From positions 52,369 to 116,368 of the forward strand of contig NZ_NVQE01000017.1 in the NCBI RefSeq assembly GCF_002591975.1: 64,000 nucleotides of DNA, in the 5' to 3' direction. Under the pieces are notes generated by a model. It was not told the DNA's origin. It made no database searches and saw nothing but the letters and a program-made list of their open reading frames with translations. The translations under genes were made by a program, and so were the position numbers. Below are positions 52,013-59,904 of the stretch, one piece after another. Positions within the stretch are counted from its first letter, which is position 1. Every line of letters begins with the position of its first letter. The DNA is from Mycobacterium neglectum (GTDB lineage: Bacteria; Actinomycetota; Actinomycetes; Mycobacteriales; Mycobacteriaceae).

Positions 52013-53377
52013 ATGTCGTTAGCCGAAGGCGATGTCTTCGCTGGGTACACCGTCGTGCGCAAGTTGGGCGCCGGCGGTATGGGCGAGGTGTACCTCGTCC
52101 AGCATCCCCGGTTGCCGCGGTATGACGCGCTGAAGATCCTGCCGGTCGAGCTGACAACCGACCGCGAATACCTCGAACGCTTCAACCGCGAGGCCGACGT
52201 CGTTGCGCGGCTATGGCATCCGCACATCGTCGGAGTGCACGATCGCGGCGAGTACAACGGCCTGTTCTGGATCACGATGGACTTCGTCGAGGGCACCGAC
52301 GCCGCGAGGCTCCTCGCCGAACATCAGGGCGGCGGGCTTCCGCCCGACGATGTCGTACGAATCGTGACGGCCGTGGCCGACGCGCTGGATTACGCACACC
52401 AGCAGCACCTGCTCCATCGCGACGTCAAACCGTCGAATATCCTGCTGGCACAGTCGGACTCCAAATTCAGTCGCGCGCTGCTCGCGGACTTCGGCATCGC
52501 ACGCTCGGTCGCGGACAGCTCAGATCTGACGGCGACGAACATGACCGTCGGCACCGTGGCCTACGCCGCGCCCGAACAGCTCATGGGTCAGGCGCTCGAT
52601 GGTCGCGCCGATCAATACGCGCTGGCGGCGACCGCGTTTCACCTCCTTACCGGCCAGCAGTTGTTCCAGCACGACAATCCCGCGGTGGTCATCAGTAACC
52701 ACCTCACGGCCAGCCCGCCCGCCATCGGTGAGCGCATCCCCGAACTTTCGGGTTTGGGTCCCGCGTTCGAACGGGCGTTGTCCAAATCGCCAGCCGACCG
52801 TTTTGACACCTGCGGTGATTTCGCCGAAGCGATGGCCCACGGCCTGTCGGCGGCGGCACTCGATCTGGGCGCCACCGACAGGACGGTGGCCGCCCCCGCG
52901 TCGGGAAAGCAACGCAAGCACACGAAAGTCGACAACGGGGGATCGCGCCGGTTGCGGCTGGGGCTGTTGGCGGCGGGGGCTGCCGCGGTGCTCGTCGGCG
53001 GGGCGATCGCCGTCGGGGTGGCCATCGCGAACCGCGAGGAGCCGGCTGCTCAGCGTGCGCCGGCGCCGCCGGCTGCCAGTACTCCGGCCGTGCCGGTGGT
53101 CCGGATCGGTGCGGACTGCGATCCGCTCGGTTCAGCCGGCGTCGCGACAAGCGGGCAGCAGGCCTACTGCTCGCGATCGGCCTCCAATATTCAACTTTGG
53201 TCGGTTTATCAGGGCTCCGTGCCGAATCCGCATCCGACGGCCGTGCCCGCTGCTACCGACGAGGTGTATCCGCCGGGCATCGAGGAACAGGTGCAGGTCT
53301 GCGTGAGTCAAACGGAAAAGACCCGAGCCGAATGTCGCGAGGACATCCGCGACGGCAACCTGACCGGTCCGGCCTAG
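52013..53377 (+). CDS. Receptor Ser/Thr protein kinase, PknF/PknI-like
   Basis: A 454-aa transmembrane kinase. GAGGMGEVY, Lys41, HRDVKPSN (135-142), DFG (159-161) and APEQ are intact. The transmembrane helix is at about 316-340. The external domain is short (about 110 residues) with four Cys (GADCDPLG, QAYCSRS, VQVCVSQ and RAECRED), probably two disulfides, and a Pro-rich stalk. No good Shine-Dalgarno sequence is visible before the ATG. The stop shares CTAG with the hemophore-like gene. Confidence 0.9.
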   Translation: MSLAEGDVFAGYTVVRKLGAGGMGEVYLVQHPRLPRYDALKILPVELTTDREYLERFNREADVVARLWHPHIVGVHDRGEYNGLFWITMDFVEGTDAARLLAEHQGGGLPPDDVVRIVTAVADALDYAHQQHLLHRDVKPSNILLAQSDSKFSRALLADFGIARSVADSSDLTATNMTVGTVAYAAPEQLMGQALDGRADQYALAATAFHLLTGQQLFQHDNPAVVISNHLTASPPAIGERIPELSGLGPAFERALSKSPADRFDTCGDFAEAMAHGLSAAALDLGATDRTVAAPASGKQRKHTKVDNGGSRRLRLGLLAAGAAAVLVGGAIAVGVAIANREEPAAQRAPAPPAASTPAVPVVRIGADCDPLGSAGVATSGQQAYCSRSASNIQLWSVYQGSVPNPHPTAVPAATDEVYPPGIEEQVQVCVSQTEKTRAECREDIRDGNLTGPA

Positions 53378-53703
53378 AAGTTGTTGCAGGTACCCGCGAC
53401 GAGCAGCATCGTGTCGAGGTACTGCTGGGCGGCAGGCACGGCTGAAAGCCGCTGAGCCGTCACCTGGCGCTGGGGCACAGGCGAAGCAAGGAAGTCCTGC
53501 ACGACGCCGTTGGCCATGGGTGAGCTGGTCAACTCGGCCGCGGCGGCGGGGTCTTGGGCGTTGAGCGCGCCAAGCACTTGTGGATACGTGCACGTGGTGT
53601 TGATGATCGGGGAGAGGTCCTGTGCAGACGCCAGGCCCGCGCCGGCGGTCAACGACACCACAAGACCGCCGGAGGCGATGAGAACTTTCGCAATAGACCG
53701 CAT
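53374..53703 (-). CDS. Hemophore-related secreted protein (Rv0203 family type)
   Basis: A 109-aa protein with a Sec signal (cleavage near GLASA-QD) and a small helical domain with two Cys (TTCTYPQVLGALNAQDP and GTCNNF), matching the mycobacterial hemophore-related family. Rv0203 of that family carries haem between secreted and membrane proteins; whether this copy binds haem is not shown, and the usual tyrosine/histidine ligands are not obvious. TAACTT (53710-53715) lies 6 nt before the ATG, suggesting a leaderless transcript. Confidence 0.85.
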   Translation of the reverse strand: MRSIAKVLIASGGLVVSLTAGAGLASAQDLSPIINTTCTYPQVLGALNAQDPAAAAELTSSPMANGVVQDFLASPVPQRQVTAQRLSAVPAAQQYLDTMLLVAGTCNNF

Positions 53704-53825
53704 ACGGCGAAGTTAGCACGCATCGACTTTTCTCACCACTAAATGAGCAGGTGACAGCGGTCTATTGCGCTTGTGGCAGAACATCTCTGAGCAAAGTCTA
53801 AGAAATCGGTGCCGCTCTTAAGAAT

Positions 53826-54449
53826 TCAGAACAACAGTTTGCGCAGCGAACGTTCTATCAGCGCCTCGGGGTCCTCGCGAATGCCGACATGGGTGAGATC
53901 GCTGCCGATTGTCAGCATCGAAACACCGTGCAGCAGTGACCAAATCGGCCCCGCGATCGTGCGGGGATCTCCGGTGGGAAGCAGTCCCGACTCCTGGCAT
54001 CGCACGATCGTGTCCAGCAGGTCGTCGAACGCGCGCACGCCGGCGGCAAGCACCTCGGGGCTCTCGGTCTTGTCGAGTTCTGAGCCGAACATCACCTGGT
54101 AGTAGTCCGGATGGGTGACCGCCCACCGGACATACGCCCGTCCCATCGCGAGCACCTGTTCGGAGAGATCGGTCGTGGCCGTTGCGGTGGCATCCAACGT
54201 CTCGTGGAGCTGGACGAACCCCTGGGTGGCTGCGGCGGCGAGCAGCTGCCCTTTGTCGGCGAAGTGCCGATACGGCGCGGCGGCGCTGACCCCCGCCCGG
54301 CGGGCGACCTCCCGCAGCGTGAACCCTTTGGGCCCCTTCTCCTGCACCAATTGCAGGGCAGCGTCCGTCAGCGCGCGCTTCAGATCGCCGTGGTGATACG
54401 TGTCGCGCTTGGTATCCGACGGGACGGGAATTTCGGCTGGACAAGGCAT
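53826..54449 (-). CDS. TetR-family regulator
   Basis: A 207-aa regulator. The N-terminal HTH (YHHGDLKRALTDAALQLVQEKG, then FTLREVARRAGVSAAAPYRHFADKGQLL) is typical of the TetR group with a WHG-type C-terminal domain (VRWAVTHPDYYQVMFG). It is divergent from the unknown gene at 54507. An 18-bp palindrome in the 57-nt gap overlaps both promoters, so it probably represses itself and that gene. The ligand is unknown. Confidence 0.92.
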   Translation of the reverse strand: MPCPAEIPVPSDTKRDTYHHGDLKRALTDAALQLVQEKGPKGFTLREVARRAGVSAAAPYRHFADKGQLLAAAATQGFVQLHETLDATATATTDLSEQVLAMGRAYVRWAVTHPDYYQVMFGSELDKTESPEVLAAGVRAFDDLLDTIVRCQESGLLPTGDPRTIAGPIWSLLHGVSMLTIGSDLTHVGIREDPEALIERSLRKLLF

Positions 54450-54450
54450 G

Positions 54451-54479
54451 TTGACAACGCTAACATCAACTGATGTAAA
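54451..54479. promoter_or_regulatory. TetR operator nested in two divergent promoters
   Basis: TAACATCA-AC-TGATGTAA (54461-54478) is an 18-bp palindrome with one mismatch pair. On the plus strand TTGACA (54451-54456) and TGTAAA (54474-54479) flank it with a 17-nt spacer, giving the promoter of the 54507 gene. On the minus strand TAGCGT (54462-54457) lies 7 nt before the tetR ATG. Both promoters are covered by one operator. Confidence 0.65.
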
Positions 54480-54506
54480 TGTCGTTCACATCGAAGGGAG
54501 TGGGAT

Positions 54507-55442
54507 ATGACCGCTGGCCTTCTCAGCGCCGCGCAGCACGCCGAGCGGAGGGTGGCGCAGGTGCGTGACGATCCCGCGGCCCGGATCCGCCTGGCAGCGG
54601 ATACGTATGCGCTTCGCGGCGTCAGTCGGCCCTACCGACCGTACCGCCGCGCGGTCGTCGCCTTCATGCGATGGCAGCAGGCGCGGGGTGTGCTCAATGC
54701 ACTCGATGCCAAGGCGCCGGGCAGTCCGTGGTGGCGTGCCGTCAATGAGGACCTGCTGCGCGACGCTCTCGAAGCGAAGCTTCTGGTGGAGCGTGAGGAT
54801 GTGTCGGCGTCACGTCCGAGCGTGCGGCACTGGGTCGGCTTCTTCCGTGCCCCGTCGGCGCGGTCCTGGTACCTGGCCCACAATGCGAGCGTCGTCTCCG
54901 GATACCTGGCGCATACGGATCTGGCCGCGCGGGAAGCGCCTGCCGAGCGGTTCTTCATGAATGTGGTTCTGGTGCGGGTGCTTTATGCCCACGCGCTGGT
55001 GATCGACGCCAACCTGGCGTTGGGCCGGTTCGCGTTCGTCGCCAGGCTCGTCGGTCATCCGCGTGCCCGCGGGCCGCAGGCGCTGCTGTCAATGAAAGAT
55101 GTTCTGCCCGTGAGCTATCCGATCGAGGCGGTGACGATCGACGAGGTCATCTCCAGCGAGAACAAACTCTTTCGGTTGGTCGACTTCGGACTGATCGCGA
55201 CCCGCGCGGAGGCTCTTTATGCGGTATCGGCGCGCGCACTCGACGAGCCACGCCTGCTGGACCTGGTCTCCGATGGAGGGCTCGCTTACGTGTGGCCTGC
55301 TGATCAACGCCATGTGTGGACGCCGCGCCGGCGGTGGTTCACCGGGCTGGTGGAGGCGCTGACCCGTCCGCGACAGAGTCCGCGGTTTCAAGCGCTCGCA
55401 GTGGATCCTGCGTTGAGGAGCCTTCGGGGTGAATGTGTCTAG
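54507..55442 (+). CDS. Conserved mycobacterial protein of unknown function, TetR-linked
   Basis: A 311-aa protein rich in Arg, Ala and Leu, with a helical pattern and no signal peptide or clear membrane segment. Features are a basic FMRWQQARG segment, the Trp-rich VRHWVGFFRAPSARSWYLAHN and YVWPADQRHVWTPRRRW. I do not recognise a family. GAAGGGAG lies before the ATG. The TetR operator overlapping its promoter suggests induction by a small hydrophobic compound, as for many TetR-controlled enzymes, which is inference. Confidence 0.78.
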   Translation: MTAGLLSAAQHAERRVAQVRDDPAARIRLAADTYALRGVSRPYRPYRRAVVAFMRWQQARGVLNALDAKAPGSPWWRAVNEDLLRDALEAKLLVEREDVSASRPSVRHWVGFFRAPSARSWYLAHNASVVSGYLAHTDLAAREAPAERFFMNVVLVRVLYAHALVIDANLALGRFAFVARLVGHPRARGPQALLSMKDVLPVSYPIEAVTIDEVISSENKLFRLVDFGLIATRAEALYAVSARALDEPRLLDLVSDGGLAYVWPADQRHVWTPRRRWFTGLVEALTRPRQSPRFQALAVDPALRSLRGECV

Positions 55443-55525
55443 GTGCCAGCCTCATAGCGACTCTGTCGCTCAACTACTACCGCCACCACCAACGTCAGCG
55501 ACATTGTCGCGCGGAGGTTGACAGC

Positions 55526-55542
55526 CCGGACGTATTGTCCGG
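55526..55542 (+). promoter_or_regulatory. Inverted repeat upstream of the serine hydrolase gene
   Basis: CCGGAC-GTATT-GTCCGG has perfect 6-bp arms. It starts 2 nt after a TTGACA (55518-55523) and ends 28 nt before the next ATG. It may be an operator or a short terminator of the preceding gene. No matching -10 was found at proper spacing. Confidence 0.3.
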
Positions 55543-55570
55543 AGCCCGGTTCAAGATCTAGGGTTCGGCC

Positions 55571-56806
55571 ATGAAGCGAACGGTTCAGGTCGCGTTGGTC
55601 GCTTTGTGCGTCGCGCTCGGCATGGCGGGCTGCGCTTCGTCCTCGGAGACATCGGAGTCGACGACCTCCGCGCTGAATCCCATCGACCAGGCGGCATTCC
55701 AGGCGGTGGTGGAGAAGGCCGCCAAGGACCTCTACGTTCCCGGAGCGGTCGTCGTGCTGCGCACGCCACAGGGCGAGTTTCAGGCGACAGTGGGCACGAC
55801 CGAACTCGGCACGCAGACGCCGCCGGCCGCCGACACGCATTTCCGCATCGCCTCGAACACCAAGACCTTCACCGCGGCACTGATCGTGCTGCTGGCCCAG
55901 GACGGCAAGCTGCAATTCAGCGATCCGATCTCTAACTACGTTTCTGGCGTGCCCGACGGCGAGGCGACGACGATCGCCGACCTGTTGACGATGCGTAGCG
56001 GGCTCGACAATTACACGGCCGCACCCGAACTCGCCGCCGCACTCGATGCCGATCCCGCGAAGGCGTGGACACCGCAGGAGGTTCTGGCCATCGCGTTCGC
56101 GCATCCGCGGGAATTCGCGCCCGGCGCGGAGTACGAGTACAACAACACCAACTACGCGCTGCTGGGCCTCGTCGCCGATAAGGTCGGCGGAAGCCCACTG
56201 ACGCAACAGTTCCGGGACCGGATTTTCGGTCCGGTCGGCCTGAAGCGGACGTCACTGCCCGCGATCCAGGACACCTCGATTCCAGCACCGTATGCCCATG
56301 GCTATATGTACGGCGAGAGCAAGTACGCACTCGACGACATCGAGTATCCAGCCGAGATGGCGGCCGAGATGCGAGACGGAACTCTCACGCCGGTCGACTA
56401 CACGAATCAGAACTCGTCGTACGCCACCGCGGCGGGCGGCGTCATTTCGACGGCCGACGACCTGGCGACGTGGATCAAGGCGCTGGTGTCGGGCCAGGTG
56501 TTCAACGGCGACTACCAGAAACAGTGGTTGGACAGCCTGCAGGTGGAGGATCCCGATGCGCCAGGCGGGCAGGAGTACGGATATGGGATCTCGTATCAGC
56601 GCTACAGTCCGACCGCCCAGATGTATTACCACGGGGGTGAGATGCCCGGATTCAACTCGTTCATGGGTCACGACCCGGATGCCGATGTGACGCTGGTGAT
56701 TTGGACGAACCTCACGCTGTCACCCGATGGCAGGACCACGGCGAATGCGATGCTGCCGTATCTGCTCGACGAGATCTACTCCGGGTTGTCGGTGGCGCCC
56801 AATTAG
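55571..56806 (+). CDS. Serine hydrolase lipoprotein (beta-lactamase class C / D-Ala-D-Ala carboxypeptidase family)
   Basis: A 411-aa lipoprotein (lipobox GMAGC, Cys21). Active-site motifs are SNTK (95-98), YNN (190-192) and YYHGGEMPGFNS near the C-terminus as third motif. This fits family S12 DD-peptidases and esterases. It would act on wall peptides, esters or drugs outside the membrane. It is a distant paralogue of the 14479 protein. The LysR gene converges with it, with 3 nt between stops. Confidence 0.88.
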   Translation: MKRTVQVALVALCVALGMAGCASSSETSESTTSALNPIDQAAFQAVVEKAAKDLYVPGAVVVLRTPQGEFQATVGTTELGTQTPPAADTHFRIASNTKTFTAALIVLLAQDGKLQFSDPISNYVSGVPDGEATTIADLLTMRSGLDNYTAAPELAAALDADPAKAWTPQEVLAIAFAHPREFAPGAEYEYNNTNYALLGLVADKVGGSPLTQQFRDRIFGPVGLKRTSLPAIQDTSIPAPYAHGYMYGESKYALDDIEYPAEMAAEMRDGTLTPVDYTNQNSSYATAAGGVISTADDLATWIKALVSGQVFNGDYQKQWLDSLQVEDPDAPGGQEYGYGISYQRYSPTAQMYYHGGEMPGFNSFMGHDPDADVTLVIWTNLTLSPDGRTTANAMLPYLLDEIYSGLSVAPN

Positions 56807-56809
56807 GGT

Positions 56810-57736
56810 TTAGCTCAGTACGTCCTCGACCAGATTGTCGGTCGTCCATTCCCGTTGCGGGAGGACGTCTCTGAGCAGACGGTGCAGCGCGGGGTTGCTG
56901 CTGTCGCCGCGCCAGACGGCGTCGAGTTCGACGGGGCGCTCCCGGAAGGCGCCGATGGTGCGGAAGACGACGTTGTCGGGATGCAGTGTCGCGGCCGACG
57001 CCGGAACCAACGCGATGCCGATGCCCGTGCGCACCAGCACCAGCATCGTGTGCACCTGTGTCACGTACTGCACGTAGCGCGGCGAGGCCCCTGCGATGGT
57101 GAACGTGCTGATGAGTAATTCGTTGAAATATCGCGCCTGGATCGGCGAATACATGATGACGTCCTGACCGTCGAGATCATTGAGCGTCAACTGCCGATTG
57201 AGGGTGGCGAGCGGATGTTCTTCTGGCAGTGCGGCAATCAGTTGCTCGTGCAGCAGTGGTCGTGAGACCAGGCCCGGCCGTTTCACCGGCGGGCGCGCCA
57301 TGCCCAGATCCACTTCGCCGCTCATCAGGCCGTCCAGCTGAACGGCGGTGACCATCTCCCGAAGGTCGAGTTTCACGTCGGGCAGCTTTTCGCGCGCCGC
57401 GCTGAGCAGACGCGGGAGCACGACATGGGCGGAGGCGGCGGTGAATCCGACGACGACGGTGCCGAGGTCGCCTTCGGGGATGCGCTTGACGGTCTGGGCG
57501 GCGCCCTCGGCGAGTTGCAGGATGCGTCGCGCGTCGGGGAGGAAGGCGACGCCGGCGGGGGTGAGGGTGACCGTGCGGGTGGTGCGGTCGATGAGTTGTA
57601 CGCCGAGTTCGCTTTCCAGCTGCTGAATCTGTCGGCTCAGCGGCGGCTGGGTCATGTGGAGGCGTTCGGCGGCGCGTCCGAAGTGCAGTTCTTCGGCGAC
57701 GGCGACGAAGCAGGACAGCCGGGCGAGCGAAAACAT
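56810..57736 (-). CDS. LysR-family transcriptional regulator
   Basis: A 308-aa regulator. The HTH (RLSCFVAVAEELHFGRAAERLHMTQPPLSRQIQQLE) is a very typical LysR start, followed by a two-lobe effector domain. ATG 57736 was chosen since GAGGAG lies about 10 nt upstream and LysR proteins begin just before the HTH. It is not divergent from a likely target; nearby candidates are the sugar-acid genes or the serine hydrolase. No target can be fixed from sequence. Confidence 0.92.
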   Translation of the reverse strand: MFSLARLSCFVAVAEELHFGRAAERLHMTQPPLSRQIQQLESELGVQLIDRTTRTVTLTPAGVAFLPDARRILQLAEGAAQTVKRIPEGDLGTVVVGFTAASAHVVLPRLLSAAREKLPDVKLDLREMVTAVQLDGLMSGEVDLGMARPPVKRPGLVSRPLLHEQLIAALPEEHPLATLNRQLTLNDLDGQDVIMYSPIQARYFNELLISTFTIAGASPRYVQYVTQVHTMLVLVRTGIGIALVPASAATLHPDNVVFRTIGAFRERPVELDAVWRGDSSNPALHRLLRDVLPQREWTTDNLVEDVLS

Positions 57737-57825
57737 CCATGCACTCCTCGCATCATTACACACGAATCGCGTGCTGATAGTGCATCAGTCTAGGCGCTGC
57801 GCGGCCCGTATCGTAGGAAAGTAGG

Positions 57826-58497
57826 TCAGGACGCGGCCGTCGGTCGACTGCGCTTCGGCCGCACACTGACGGGCTGCAGCGCCTCCATGACCTGGGCCAG
57901 CCGCGGGTACACGATGGCCGGGCCCAACCACCGGGAGATGAAGCGGCGCAGGGCGATGCCGTCACGCGCGGGCTCACCGGGGTCGACGAGTATCGAGTGG
58001 AATGTGCGCAGACCCAACTCGGCCAGCTCGCCGAGCGCCGCGTCGTCGTAGCCGTGTCGCTCCCAATCGACATCGCACCGGTGCAGCATCGAGCGGCTGA
58101 ATGCCTTGGACGTGTCGGAGGTCAGGGAGACTTTGTCGCCGCTCTTGGAGCCGTTCCTGAGCAGGTTGGCGAATTGTGCGTCCTCGGCGAGTGTCTCGAC
58201 GGCGAACGCGATGCCCTCGACAAGTGCCTCCGCGGGTTCGGTCAAGCCGCTGGTGCGCTCGGCGAGCTGGTCGAGAAAGCCGTCTGCGGTGCGCATCCCG
58301 CTGGCCAACAACAGCTCCTCGGCGCTGGGGAAGTAGCGGTAGACGGTCTGTCGCGTGACGCCCAGCGAGCGCGCAACATCGGCGATGCGCACGGCAGGTC
58401 CGCGCTCCGCGATGATGGCGTCGGCCACATCGAGGATCCGGTCGATCGCCTCTTCGTCGGACGCGGGGGCGTTGCCCGACCAGCCACGGCTACGCAT
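57826..58497 (-). CDS. TetR-family regulator, P450-linked
   Basis: A 223-aa regulator with a TetR HTH (ILDVADAIIAERG, IADVARSLGVTRQTVYRYFPSAEELL) and a longer ligand domain. Its start overlaps the end of the P450 gene by 8 nt, so the two are co-transcribed from the promoter at 59756-59785. It is probably an autoregulator and controls the P450; the inverted half-sites over that promoter are candidate targets. Confidence 0.9.
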   Translation of the reverse strand: MRSRGWSGNAPASDEEAIDRILDVADAIIAERGPAVRIADVARSLGVTRQTVYRYFPSAEELLLASGMRTADGFLDQLAERTSGLTEPAEALVEGIAFAVETLAEDAQFANLLRNGSKSGDKVSLTSDTSKAFSRSMLHRCDVDWERHGYDDAALGELAELGLRTFHSILVDPGEPARDGIALRRFISRWLGPAIVYPRLAQVMEALQPVSVRPKRSRPTAAS

Positions 58498-59719
58498 GGG
58501 AGAACTCGATCGGCAGCGTCGTCGGTCCGCTCAGCTCCAACATCGGCTTCCACGGCGCCGGTCCGCTGCGCGACGGCTTGGTCATTCGGCGGGTGACGAT
58601 CTTGAGGGCCTCGGCAAGCTCGAGCCGGGCCAGGTTCGCGCCAAGGCAGTAGTGAACACCGCCGCCGAAGGTCAGGACGGCCGGCGCCGCGGTCCGGCTG
58701 ATGTCGAACCGGTCGGGGTCGTCGTAGACCGCTGTATCACGGTTGGCGGCAAAGGTATTGACGATCACCAACGTGCCGGCGGGGAACATGTAGCCCGCGA
58801 ACTCGGTGTCCTCGGTGACGATGCGCAGAGTTCCGGATCCGACCGGCGAATGCCGCATCGTCTCTTCCACCGCGCCGGCCGCCAGTTCGGGGTGTTCGGC
58901 CAGCAGCGCCCACTGGTCGGGGTGGTCGACGAGCACGTCGATCGATGCGGCCAGCTGGTTGCGTGTGGTGTCGGTTCCCGCGAGCAACAGGCCGCCCGCC
59001 AGCATGCGGAGTTCGGCGGCATTGAGCCGATCGCCTTCGTCTTCGGCGCGAATCAAGTCGGAGAGCAGATCGTCGGTTGGGCTGTGTCGCCGCCGTGCGA
59101 CCATCTCGTCGACGTAATCGTCGAGTTCGCCCCACGCGCGCATGACGAGTGCTTCGTCGACACCGTCGGGATTGAACGTGAAGGCGGTAAAGATGTCGTC
59201 GGCCCAGAGCGAGAATTGCTCCCAGTCCTCGCGGGGCGCACCGAGCAGTGCACAGATGATCGGCACAGGGTATGGCCGGGCGATGTCGGTGACGATGTCG
59301 CAACGTCCCTCGGCGGCAACATGATCGATCAGGTCGTTGATCACCTCGACGATGGTGCCGTCCATCCGTGCGCTTGCCCTGGGTGTGAACGCCTTGGAGA
59401 CCAGGCTGCGCAGCCGGCGGTGCGGCTCGCCGTCGAGGCCGAGGAGGCTGTTGACGATCTTGTCCCACAAGGGCCCCGAGGTGATCCCCTGGACCATCAG
59501 GTTCATCCCTGGCGGAATCGTGAAGCGCGGATCACGCAGGACCGTCCGCGCCAGATCGTGGGACAGGATCTCGGGGCCGAAGGGCCCGATGGCGATGGCA
59601 GCCTGCTGCTGCGCCGCGTGAATTCGCGGATAGACCTCGGCGGGCGTCTCGGTGACGTCGTAGTTCAGCGTCGGGAGTCCGGCGTCGAAGACATTGGGGC
59701 AGAGCACGTCGACGTTCAT
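58490..59719 (-). CDS. Cytochrome P450
   Basis: A 409-aa soluble P450. The I-helix AGTDTT is at 247-252, the K-helix ETMR at 286-289, and the haem loop FGGGVHYCLG gives the thiolate at Cys358. Length and motif order match bacterial class I P450s that use separate ferredoxin partners; none is adjacent. ATG 59719 was chosen with GGAGG upstream. The substrate is unknown; linkage to a TetR regulator suggests an inducible lipid, steroid or xenobiotic substrate. Confidence 0.93.
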   Translation of the reverse strand: MNVDVLCPNVFDAGLPTLNYDVTETPAEVYPRIHAAQQQAAIAIGPFGPEILSHDLARTVLRDPRFTIPPGMNLMVQGITSGPLWDKIVNSLLGLDGEPHRRLRSLVSKAFTPRASARMDGTIVEVINDLIDHVAAEGRCDIVTDIARPYPVPIICALLGAPREDWEQFSLWADDIFTAFTFNPDGVDEALVMRAWGELDDYVDEMVARRRHSPTDDLLSDLIRAEDEGDRLNAAELRMLAGGLLLAGTDTTRNQLAASIDVLVDHPDQWALLAEHPELAAGAVEETMRHSPVGSGTLRIVTEDTEFAGYMFPAGTLVIVNTFAANRDTAVYDDPDRFDISRTAAPAVLTFGGGVHYCLGANLARLELAEALKIVTRRMTKPSRSGPAPWKPMLELSGPTTLPIEFSHA

Positions 59720-59755
59720 TGGCCACCAGCCTCCGCGAGACGACAGAATGCTCAA

Positions 59756-59785
59756 AATGTATGACGGTGGCGAAGTGAATGTCAA
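59756..59785 (-). promoter_or_regulatory. Promoter of the P450-tetR operon
   Basis: On the minus strand TTGACA (59785-59780) and TACATT (59761-59756) are separated by 18 nt. The predicted transcription start lies about 30 nt before the ATG. The -10 overlaps one arm of an inverted repeat (59758-59765). Confidence 0.5.
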
Positions 59786-59820
59786 CGATGTCGGCCAGAT
59801 GAACCGCTGCGAGTCATACA
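59758..59820. promoter_or_regulatory. Inverted 8-bp half-sites around the P450 promoter
   Basis: TGTATGAC (59758-59765) and GTCATACA (59813-59820) are exact inverted copies 47 nt apart. One overlaps the -10 of the P450 promoter and the other lies upstream of its -35, facing the divergent GNAT gene. They are candidate sites for the TetR encoded downstream. Confidence 0.4.
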
Positions 59821-59904
59821 AAAACGTTGAGATGTCTCGTTTGGCGCCCTGTGACTCGTCGTCTACAGTCCGCGGATCTACCGACCAGCGCTTACGCTGG
59901 TGTC

